Source: Triglochin maritima (lineage: Eukaryota; Streptophyta; Magnoliopsida; Alismatales; Juncaginaceae). From it: 64,000 bases of DNA. The translations under genes and the position numbers were made by a program. The stretch spans positions 11,345,001 to 11,409,000 of the forward strand of contig OY821771.1 in NCBI GenBank assembly GCA_963682175.1. Direction: 5' to 3'. Under the pieces are notes generated by a model, which was not told the DNA's origin, ran no database searches, and saw nothing but the letters and a program-made list of their open reading frames with translations. Positions 34,048 through 46,000 of this stretch are shown piece after piece (position 1 is the first letter of the stretch; the number at the start of each line of letters is the position of its first letter).

Positions 34048-37000
34048 TGATCCGCTATGCTTCACATTAATGATTAAGTTAAACAGATTAAAATCTAACA
34101 TCCAATATTCAAAAATAAACATGCAAGCAAGCATATCAGTGCATATTGCACACATGTTATGTGAGCAATTACACAGATGCATACCTGGCCGCAATTTTCA
34201 AACCTAGAAAATTTAACACTCATCTAAAAGCTTGGCCGCGTCCCCATTGGCAAAGTAAAAAACCTCACCTTCGTCTATCAGATTGTATGCCAACTTAAAC
34301 TATGATTTGTCACATATACAGTCAAAAGGATATTCTAATTCTATATTCAAATATGTCAAAGAAAGTAGACCATTGGTTTGGTAATTGATGTGTACCAACG
34401 ATCACTCATGTTATGATCAATGTTTCCCGTTGGATACTTTACAGACTTCAGAACAAAAATTGGCAAGGAACTTGCGTAATCATGGCAACATCAATAGTGA
34501 GACAACAGTGATTAAAGACAGAAATTTCATCTGTGAAGGTGCTTAAACAAGGCAATGTTTAAAATCTATGAAACATCACACTTCAAGAATAAGTACGCCG
34601 ACAAAGAGACAAGAGTGCCACTACTGGCATGGTCTCCCATGTCCCATTATAGAGACAAGCATCTGCCATGACTTGAAAATGTCATTAGATGACATCTGAC
34701 ACTATTACGCAGCATTTGAAGTACTTGCTTTAGTTTGAAGAAGAAATTATTCTTTTTTATCAATAAAGATCAACAACAAAAAATTCACGAATAAGAAAAC
34801 TAAAATATATTTTAATTGAGGAAAAAACAATTGAACTTGCAATTTTGCTCAACCTTGAAAATGCTCAGAGCCTCAGATACAAAGGAATAATATGAGTATC
34901 ACAAATACTTACTATTTTGTTCCACATCTCCAGCTTGCTCGAAAGGGATGACAGAATTTTTTATACCACAACCCACTGTTTGCACAGATAATGCAATAGG
35001 CAAAAGACCCAAACTCACAGGATAGGATAGATTCAAAGCCAGGGGATGGTCCTCGTTTAAAGAGATGCCCTAGAAAACATTATGAAGAAGCAATTATTTT
35101 AGTATTGTTTACAAGAAGCCAAAACGGCCAATATGAACTTCTGAAGATTCAGACATTTTCTCACCTCCTTGATATAACTGGAATGTACATGCAACCAAGA
35201 AGAGAACTTTGTTTCCCCTTCTTTTGGGTGAAAGAACTGCCCAACAGCCATTGACGCAGCTGGAGGGGGTCTACCTGAAACAGTCTGGACAATCAAGGGT
35301 TAGATGGCACATTACTTGTATATAAATTTTTCAGAAGGAAAAGGAAAAACTTGGTTTCTAATGACGTTTTTTTATTACCATTAATAGATGAAAAAGGGAT
35401 TCAAGGGTAACCGAAGAGATTAAAAAAGGGGAAAAAAACAAACAGCAAACAACTACAAAACATGTCAAAAAACAAAACAATGGGCCACCTCCCAAGAAAA
35501 TGGAGAGATATTGGGGATCCGAAAGGCTAAAAGGCATAGACTTTGGACCCTTAAAGAAAAAAGAAAGCTTAACCAACACGGGAAATCATGACGTCCTGGA
35601 CAGTGTTTTGCCAAATAGCATTGGTTTTCAATGTCTACTGACAAATTGAGCATTGATCATGTTAACAATAGATGTAAAGAAAAAGAGAATTACAAAATAT
35701 ATTACATTAGTTATTTCATTGATAAGACTTTCCTCAATTAGTATTTCTTTTCTAGTTGTTGTTTCTTCATTCCATGCTTCTAGCCTCTATATGTAGTGGA
35801 CCTGTCCAAGCAGGTCACTCGGTCATTCCTATTATAAATTCTCAACATGGTACCGAAACCCAAGTTACCCAAGACCCCTAAACTTTAGTTCGCCGTCTCC
35901 ACCAGTTTCTGCATCTGAGATGGGCTAGATGAAGTCCTAAATTCATCTAGAAGCTTTCATTTTTTCACAAGTAAAAGGGAGGTCAGACCTCTAGATATAT
36001 TGATTTTTGCTAAGAAAAACTTTACAAGCAGTGTGTATGCACTAGCAAACCAACAAGCTATTCTAAGTATGCTAATCTATGTCTAACAAGAAAAACAAAC
36101 AAAACTTCCATCCAAATAGCCAAACTAACACACCAAGACACCAACTATGGATGTCGGTCACACAAACCCCGTCCTACCCGACATATCAGGGCCTTCATGG
36201 GGCATTTATGGATGCCTTGCCATCTAGAGGCTTTCTTCCGATTCCCTCTCCTCTCCTTTACCTTCTGATTCCCTCTCCTCAAGTGAAGCCTAGTGTCTTC
36301 TTCTACAGCACGTTGCAAAGTCTGGTGTCTTCTACACATACTTGGAAGCACGGGTACTTCTATACATTTGTCTGGATTCGGAAGTTTTGTTCCTAATTCT
36401 TCATTTGGATCTGCTAGTTGCTATATACTTTCATCGTGTAAAACTGTAAACTATTCCCCAAAATCAATTCTTTTGTATACAACTGAAATAAATAATCCAG
36501 CTTGAGGGAGTTATGTTAGAAAAATAGATATTAGGAATTAGAATAGAAAATAACTGAATATTGGAAATTCAATTGATAAAACTTCCTTAATTAGTGTTTC
36601 CTTATTAATGTTTCTTATTTGTCTAATTGATGTTTACTTATTGCACCCTTGTAACCTCTATGTATAGAGGACATATCTACACAATAATATGTATTTCTAT
36701 TGAAAACGTTCTCAAAAGAAAAAAATAAATAAATGAAGTGCCGTGGCTAAGCCCGAAAAAGGTTACATACTAGGACATCTAGGAGTAAGATTTGAAAAGC
36801 ATTTAACCAGACTTAGGGGAACAAACAGTTAGGGAGGAGTTGATGAATAATGTTGTTGCTAGAAAAGAAATTACGGCTCATCAAGATATTTGAAAGGGAT
36901 ATCCATAAGATGCAAGACTAGCAAGCTTCATTAAACACAAATACATATGGAAAAAAAGAAAACCTTCTAAATCAAAAAATCCAAACCAAGCACATAGCTC

Positions 37001-40000
37001 TCAAGTCTCGACATAAATGCCTAAATCCAAGTACCCACGGAAGCAAAATCGGGCAAGTGACTAAATGAGTAACAGTGCCCCCACAATGCTAATAAGATAA
37101 ACAGAAAATAAAACATGTTTTCTGAAAGGAAAACTCACCGTTGGCATCCACAAATATTAAATCTTACAGTTCAAATAACTCTAGGAATAAAAATTATGCA
37201 GTTCGATTAGAACTTCCAGTCCAGGCTCCAGAGTTAATTGTAAAGGTACACCATATCAAGTCTTATCAAGTATTCAAATTCTAAGCACATGGATCAACAG
37301 GACATTTATTACAGAATAATGGAGGAATAATATTTCTTATTCAAACTAAAAAAATTGCATATAGTGAACGATGAGGCTGATCATATGATTGACTAAAAAT
37401 AAAGAGCTTTGAGGGGGATCACGAAAAATAAAGGCTGCAACAAAAGAAAATTGCAAAAGATGCAATCTTAAGTGGTGAAAATATTTTCTGTGTTAGTTCT
37501 CAAGTCCACCATTATTTTGGCCTACATTGCAAGGTCCCTATAGGCATTGACATCCACTTTCATCTCAGTTTCCTCCCTATTCAATACTCATGTACTTAGG
37601 TATATGGCCCAACAGAAATGTAAAGCAGAATCAGCATATTTTGATACTTTTCACAGAATCAAAAAATATTCAAACATCTTAGGCTCATACAGTTGGTTGA
37701 TGTTGTGGGTCTATCATTCACTAGAACAGTGTGAATCTCGAAGTTCAATCTTTCATATTTCTAACCTTCATTACCCAATTCTAATCATATCATTGTTTTA
37801 CTTATTTACTACCATCTGATCGTATAAACATCTATTTCTCATCTATTCAGTTTAGCTAGGAATGTGATGGCATCTCTTGGCCATCTTAAAATTATTGTAG
37901 ATCATGCTAACTCATAACACTCACCTCATGTTCTGTTCAGCAATTGTTGGAGTTTTGCATCAAAAAAGCAATAAAAATATCAACAGCGGGGCTGCTGGAA
38001 AACGAGGAGCCCTAAAAACTGGGAAAAAATATGTATGCTGAAAAAAAGGGTATAGACCTATACTATATTACCGGGCGAGGTGCCACTGATATCGTCAGAA
38101 AACGGAAACCGCGCATGTCCTCGGGAGTCAACCAAAATACAGAAGAGGGTGGTGCTTGCTCAGTTTGGCTACCTGGTTCAATCTAACAAAACAATAGAAA
38201 ATCAAGTGATTAAGAACCTCCCAGACTAATTAACATAAGTTCTAAGATATCTTTATGCTCACTAACAAAGACATTCACCTAAGCTCCTCCCGCATCATAA
38301 AAAGGCTATACCAAGACAAAATATGAATTCTTTCCTTAAAAGTTGAAAAGCTCCTGGCTCAAAAGAATGTCATGGGAGTTCCTCTCAGCTAGAAACTGAT
38401 ATACAACTAGGCTGCAATGTGCAAAGTGCAAACAGACTGGATATGACTCGGATATGGGCACTGTCTGTATCCATTTCCAAGGTCTTGATACAAATCCAGA
38501 CCATATATCGACACAAAACAGTGACATCCGTGTCAAAATGGATTAAGATCCGCACCGGATGCAACACATGCAGAAGTGAACTTCACATACAAATTGTAAA
38601 AAAATAAATGTCTATATTATTTTAATAATTATAACCTTACTGTACAATATATTAAAAATCAACAATAAATCATTGTATTTTTTCAATGAAATGTATATTG
38701 GATGGTTCTGCGACCATAAACTGTAAAACAGTAAACACAAAGCAAGCTTTTATTTGGCAATCATTCCAACAGTTCCTTCACAAAGAAGAAGAAAAAAGAA
38801 AAGCAAATGTATTTTTGAAATTCTAATACTACTACAACTACGGCAAGGGGTTTGAAAAAAATAGTCCAGCAAAAATTAAAAGACAGCCACACGTGGTAAA
38901 TAAGCATGGAGTCTTACCTGCCTAGGAGCTGGACCAGATGGAATATGAACCATCTTTGATGTCACCTCAATGATTTCCTTGGCAGCGGACACTTCTCCAT
39001 ATGGTACTTTATTCTTTTCAGGCCAGAGGTGAAGTCTAACCCCAGAACATGGAGCTAGATTAGTTACGAATGCGAAGTGTGCAGTGCCATTTGATCCCTA
39101 AATGTCCAAATAAATCTTGAGCATGTGCACCACGAACAAACAAGCATAAATTATGTGATCGCGGAACGGATTTTTCTAAGGAATCACCCATATTGCATGC
39201 TCCACAGACCTTATAATATTATTTCTCATACCTGAAATCTATAAATGGTAATACAACAATAAAAGGATTATCATGATGGTTGTGTTGTCTCACATTTGGG
39301 GTATGAGACTAGCATGAAATAAATTCATCAATGCTACAAAAATAATTTCAAATACTATACCAAAGATAGGGATGCTATTGATGAATTCACCAATGCTACA
39401 AACATATATTAAGATATTACACCAAAAGATAGGGATGCTATTGATAGAAAATTACAGTAAAACCTCAAATAATTAATAGGAAGATAGAAGTTTATTACTT
39501 AAGGTAAAAAAATGTTTTCCACAGTAATAGGTTTTAATAGTTACCAGTTTTTTTATGTCCAACCATCTCCTCCTCCCATCCATTGCTAGAACAGTGACAG
39601 CGGCAGACTGAATATAAAGATCTTTCTCAAGGCCATCATCAACCCAATTAAGATGAGTTGGACAAGAGTCACCCTGCACATGGCCTGTATGAAAAAAGCA
39701 TGTCCATATGTTACCCACAACAAAGAACAGAACTCATGCTGCAAGTCATATACGATGAGATAAATAAGTTAAAAAAACATAAGCAAAAATTTATCAGGTA
39801 AGAAACTATTAGAGAATAGTCTCACATCGTGTAAAATGTGGACATTCGCCTGGACCATAAGTTTTAGGATTCCTCCCCTCATTGCAAATTGGCTTTGAGT
39901 GGGATACCCAATCTATGACCGGCGGCTTGACACATCCACTCAGTGTTGTCCACGCGTAGACACGTGTCACGCGTGAGAGGGAGTGTTAGAGAATAATCCC

Positions 40001-43000
40001 ACATCGTGTAAAATGTGAACATTCTCCTGGATTATAAATTGGAGGGTCCCTCCACTCATTACCAATTGGTTTTGAGTGAGATACCAACAATTTAACATGG
40101 TATTAGAGCCCAAGTTATGCCTGTTGAGCGGCTTGACACATCTACCCAGTGTTGTCCACGCGTAGACATGTGTCACGCGTGAGAGGGTGTGTTAGAGAAT
40201 AATCTCACATCGTGAAAAATTTGGACATTCTCCTGGATTATAAGTTAGAGGATCCCTCCACTCATTACCAATTGGTTTTGAGTGGGATACTCAGTCTCCT
40301 GGGATACGCGTAGACAACACTAGGTGGATGTGTCAAGCCGCCACCGGGCATAACTTGGGCTCTGATACCATGTTAGACTAAGTATCTCACTCAAAACCAA
40401 TTTGCAACAAGGGAACCTTACAACTTATGGCCCAGGAGAATGTCCACATTTTACACAATGTGGGACTATTCTCTAACACTCCCCCTCACGCGTGGATAAC
40501 AATGAGTGAATGTGTCAAGCCGCCCACCGGACATAACCTGACTCTGATACCATGTTAGATTGGGTATCACACTCAAAACCAATTTGCAATGAGGAGAGGA
40601 ATCCTACAACTTATGGTCCTGGAGAATGTCCACATTTTACACGATGTGGGACTACTCTCTAATACTCCCCTCACGCGTGACACGTGTCTACGCGTGGACA
40701 ACACTAGGTGAATGTGTCAAGCCGCCCATCGGGCATAACTTGGGCTTTGATAACATGTTAGACTGGGTAATCCACTTAAAACCAATTTGCAATGAGAGGA
40801 TGAACCCTACAACTTATAGTCCAAGAGAATGTCCACATTTTACACGATGTGGGACTATTCTCTAACAGAAATCATATTTTCAACACAAGAAAGAGATTAT
40901 GGTTATATGATAGTCACACCAACTGGCCGACACATATTGCTATACAAAAGAAAAGAAAAAATCCATTCAAACTATATGAAGGTAATGTGCAGAAACTTGC
41001 AGAAAATACACCACAGAAACTTAGAGAAGATACACCAACAAAAACAAGTGCTGCAAAAAAGACGTTGGGATAATTCCTAACTTCAAAGGAAGCAGGATCT
41101 TTCTAAATGTCATTTCCTAAGGATCAAAGTACTTGCGAGCAAACATTCTTTTTTAGTAGGTAAAACAGAATATATTGGGTTAAGAAGAGAGTATAAAAAA
41201 ATACCAGCCCGTAGTTTACAGGATGTAGAGCAAAGCGGGACAAAAACTACACTGTGTTAATTGTAAGCCAATTAGCCAACCGCCCCAACATGACTACATG
41301 AACAACCCATAGGGTAAAAGATATCAAGCCCCTCCCCATTGTACCACATTACCACAATGTCTGCAACGTAATCAAGTGCTCTAAACTCCATTCTAGAGAA
41401 CTGAGGTTTCAAATCTGATGATTGGCACCAACAACAACAAAGCCTTTAATCATAAACTAGTTTGGGTAGGTTAGAAATGAAACTCAATAAGAATCCGGCC
41501 TTCAGCATGTGAATCGCCATAAATCTGATGATAGCACCAAATTTTTAATTTCAAGTTGAAACTGGAGAGCACATATAATTTTGCATTATTTTTGTCATTT
41601 AACTCTGTGGTACAAAGGTACTTCTGGCTCAGCTCATTTGACATATTTTCAATACTTGCTTAAATGTCAGTTTGAACTCGAATTCACTCCTTTCAAAAAA
41701 AGAATAATTCTTCAAAAATCATGGCAATAGACATGTTCTTGGAAACACATCCCATCAAGGAATTTCAAGCACTAAAGCATCTTTTGGTTGAAGCAATTCA
41801 ATCTTTTTCTATCTCAAGAAAAAAAAATCTTCTTGTGCTTAAAAGAACCAAATGAGAAGAACATCATACTGTAGGATCGTGTGGGTTATGGGTCAACTAA
41901 TCACTATTAATCTAATCCCACATAATCAAACAATAAACGCAGCGGAAACAAATTTAAAAACAAGTAGGGAAATTAACAGAAAATGCAAACCACAAAGAGA
42001 CACGGCGTTTTTATAGAGGTTCGGCACCCCACCCGGGTCCTAGTCCTCTCTTGTAAGTTCCGCTCGACTCCGCGAGCTCCGCCTACGTCTTCACTAACCA
42101 CTCCCCGTTCCGGGCCGGGAGAGAACGCCTTTACACCACAAGCAACACGAACAACCCTCGCTTGCTTGAATTCTTCCTCTCACAATCCGAGAGGGACACT
42201 TCAGGCTTTCACCGAAGTCCTTGCTTCTTTTGACAACACTTGTGACTGAGTGGGATTCACTCTCTAATTGAGCACACTTTGAGTAGGATGAGTATATGAT
42301 CACTAAGTGTGGATTTAGGCTTGTGGAGTGAAATTGGGAGCTTTGAGGATTGAGAACTTCTCTCTAATGAATTGGACAAATGGTAGTTGGAGAGTTGTGT
42401 TAACAACAAGTCTTGATCCTCTATTTATAAGCTCCTAAGGTATTCTAGCCGTTGGGGATAGATTTGATTGGGTTTTGTGCAAGATACACAAAGCAGAAAA
42501 TCGGGCTGCAAATCTGTCCAGAACCGGTCGACCGAAACGTGGACCGGTCGACCGAACGCTTGGGTTCGATAAGAATACGGTCGACTGAAATATGAATGGA
42601 TCGACCGAACACTTAAGTCTATTAAGAAAACGGTCGACCGAACAGGGTTACCGGTCGACCGAATAAGCGTTTCGGTAGAGGGAAAATTGGATCGGTCGAA
42701 CGAAATCGTATCGACCGATAGCAGGGAATTCTTGACAAGGTTAAACGGTCGACCGAACTTGGCACATGGTTCGACCGTTTGGTTAAGTATATGGAGGTGT
42801 ATATAGTTTTAATACGAATACGACCGTTAGGCATATACGACAAGAAAAACGGTCATATGAAAATCCGAAATCGGTCGACCGAAAATGTAGAACCGGTCGA
42901 CCGGTAGAGTTCGGTAAAATCACTGTGGAGAGTCTGTTATAAACCGTTCGAACTGAGAATTGGTTCGGTCGACCGGTTCACACAGGAAATCTGGGTTTAA

Positions 43001-46000
43001 GTTTATAAGTGATTTCCGACTAAGGTTTGGGTGATCTAATGAAGTCCAAATAATGTGAAATTTCGTGTGTGACTTCTATAGGGAACCTATTGTGTATGTG
43101 ATTGGTTTTTAACTCTTGTATGCTCAATTTACATATGTTCCTAAGACTCAAAATAAATCAAGATTACATGTCTTCGATTTAGCTTTAATTACATATTTTG
43201 ACTTCATTTCCTTCTTTCTTGAGCTTTGATCACCTGTAGAGGTTAACACAATACAATATATATGCAATGCAATATGTGTGCTACTCTACATCATCATACT
43301 TAAGATTAGGTTAATTAAATCATCAAAACATAGATTAAGGCCAAAAAGCCAACACATACCACTAGTAGGTAGAGCAAGACGAGGAGGAAGCTTGTCCACC
43401 ATCCAGTTAAAACTCTGAGGTAATCCACTTTGGAACATTTTTGAGAATACAAACAGCCTCTGCCATGTCTTTGGAAATGGTTGTCCGGTACAAGGGTTTA
43501 TTATGGACAGTATAGTGTGTGAGATCTGCACTAAGTGAATATCATCACAAATAAGTCAAAATCATGAAAGCAAAGGTATCATGTAAGATAAGAGTAAGAG
43601 AATTCACCTGCATGACGACTTGATTGCACCAGAGGATTGACTGATGGTCCATTGTCAGCCATGCATTCTTCATGCTTGAGCTGCTCATCATAAAACCATG
43701 ACTAGGAGGAACAATCCCATCTAACGATGACAGTTTAGTTCTTACCTGGAATAGAAGATCACAAAATCATTGTTAGTCACCAGGAATCGTTCCATCTCAC
43801 AGCTGAACCCGAAAGCACTTCCATAACCTATCTAGTGTATACTCAAATGACCTAAAAGCAACCACATGCATGTTCTTGACTTTAGAAACACCTTATATTA
43901 TAAGACAGTGACTATTCATTTTTTCCTAGATCTGTGGTGGCTATTCATTATTCCAGCAAAGGATAACTATATTCAATGTTCATAGTGTGTTATAAAAAGT
44001 TTAAGACCCAGTTGATTTTGAGCGACATTGCAAATACACAAATTATTCAAGTTTCGTTTGTTTGAGCTTTAAGATTCATAAAGGTTTTAATTGGGAATTG
44101 GAATCAAAAGCACTTCCAACTGAATATGAAAAGATCCAAATTACTTCCAACTGAATATGAAAAGATCCAAATATCATGAGGAATGATTTAGAGTTTACCC
44201 TTTGCAAATAGCAACTATAATAACACATTACATTTCAAGTTATTTTGGTTCATTATAAGGAAAAGAAACCCGGACAGGTAGAAAATTGCTTCACCAGCCA
44301 TTGATTAAAAAAAATACTTCATCAACTTCATGTCGGCTCAGCAGACATGAAGAGACCTAGAGGTGGAAATTATAGGCTTAAATTATATTTAACAGCATGA
44401 TACTGTGAGAAAATTTATTTGTATGATCGAGATAATGTTATTCTTGGTGGCAAATTGGCAATCAACCCTAACTAGTGTGTTATTAACTAGTGTGTGTTTC
44501 ATCAATCAAAAGGCTTGACTTGCTCCTTCTAGAGAAACATGTCTACAACTGAAGAGTAAAACTTACTAAAAACATTAAATTGTCTAACAATGTGTGAAAT
44601 AGTAAAATAATGTCATCCATCTGTTTTAACCAAGACTATTTGTGAGCTTTCAGTAAAAACCTGGTAGTCAAGGATACCACCAGAAATAGATACGACGACA
44701 ACTTGAGATAACTTTGGAGTAGCCATTACACGACCAGCATGGTTGGTCTGGATCTGATATCCTTTTTGCCATTCCAAATTTACTTGAGAAAAGTAATGAC
44801 CCAGAGATGGCTGCAATGCCAGAGGAGGCGACCTGGGCGGGTAGTTCCATATTGTTAATGACATTGACAGATTTTCATGTGAAAACAGTTTTAACCAAAG
44901 CTTACTGGTGAGGACTTGACAGTGTGAGAACAGTTTCTACTGATGATTTTCTCAAATGAGGGTGCACTATTGCAGCCCTAGCAACAAAGCCACCCATAGA
45001 ATGACCTACTAATATAACACTAGTAGGCAAGCTTTCTGAGACATCAGCACCTTCTTTGGATCGAGCCATTTGCGATTCTCTGTATTGATCTAGAATCTAT
45101 AAGAATAAAAATACAACAGGAAAACAAGATAAGTTAAGAAACTATTATATGTCACGGAAATATGTAAAACACCTAAAAGTTGTAGGAAGTAGGATATATA
45201 TAAAAAATGCACAAACAATGATGTAACTTCCATCAAAATTTCTCAATGAACCTCTACCAACACTCTACACGTCAAAATTAGAGAAAACCTCATAAATCAT
45301 AATTAATATTTATCTGATATTTATTGGAACTACATTTTCCCGAGGAAAAGTAGAATAAAAACCAACCCCCCTCACTCAACCTTGTCAATAAAGAATTAAG
45401 ATCATAAGCTAACTAAAAGTTAGTTATGAAAAATAGTTAAAGATACTCTACTTTCACATAAAAGACAAGTCAAAATTTAACATCAACATCAGCCCAACAC
45501 TTCAAAGAGGCTCCCGCCTAAGTAGGGGTTTGGGGGTCGGATGTAAGCAACCATACCCCTGCAAATTAGAGAGGTTGTTTCCAATTGACCCATTGATGGT
45601 AAGTCCAATTGACCGTCTGCTATTTATTATAATTCAAATAGTCATTTTGGTTTAGATCGTAATATTCCAAATGTCAAATAACAATTTACTCTTTGACACA
45701 ATGGAGTAAAATTCAAGATTTAAATGAATTAAGATTGATAAACATAAGATACTCATAGATGGGGATTTTAAAAAAATTAGGTAGCAAAAAAAAGACTACC
45801 AAAATTTCAGCACTTATGCGAAAATGGAAACAAAAGCATTACCTTGTGAATTGCGTAAACAACGTAATCAGCATGTTCCTCGAGTATTCTACCATCCATT
45901 GCGGAATGTTCGCCTTCAAGATCCACTGTAAACCAATCAAGTGTTTTATTGTATTTTCTGGGTAACGAAAAAGAATCGAGCTCTTCCACAAGTTCATCGC

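Larger units (their letters stand above)
41870..43354 (-). mobile_element. SIRE-type solo LTR at the PGAP1 exon 6 splice donor
   Basis: 1485 bp, on the minus strand starting TGTTGGCTTTTTGGCC and ending GATCCTACA, with perfect CATAC duplications. TGTTGGC...TTTTGATGAT at the start is typical of SIRE-group LTRs. It contains about a dozen GGTCGACCGAA-like repeats (42525-42975) and a minus-strand TATA box at 42421-42430. No internal region. It has the same orientation as PGAP1 and begins at intron base +6. Confidence 0.9.

Noticed and set aside
33946..34207. ORFs rich in poly-Asn or poly-Leu
   Set aside because: Translations of the (ATT)16 microsatellite inside a PGAP1 intron.
42525..42975. Repeat array checked as a CRISPR
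   Set aside because: Plant nuclear DNA, irregular spacing, degenerate units and no cas genes.
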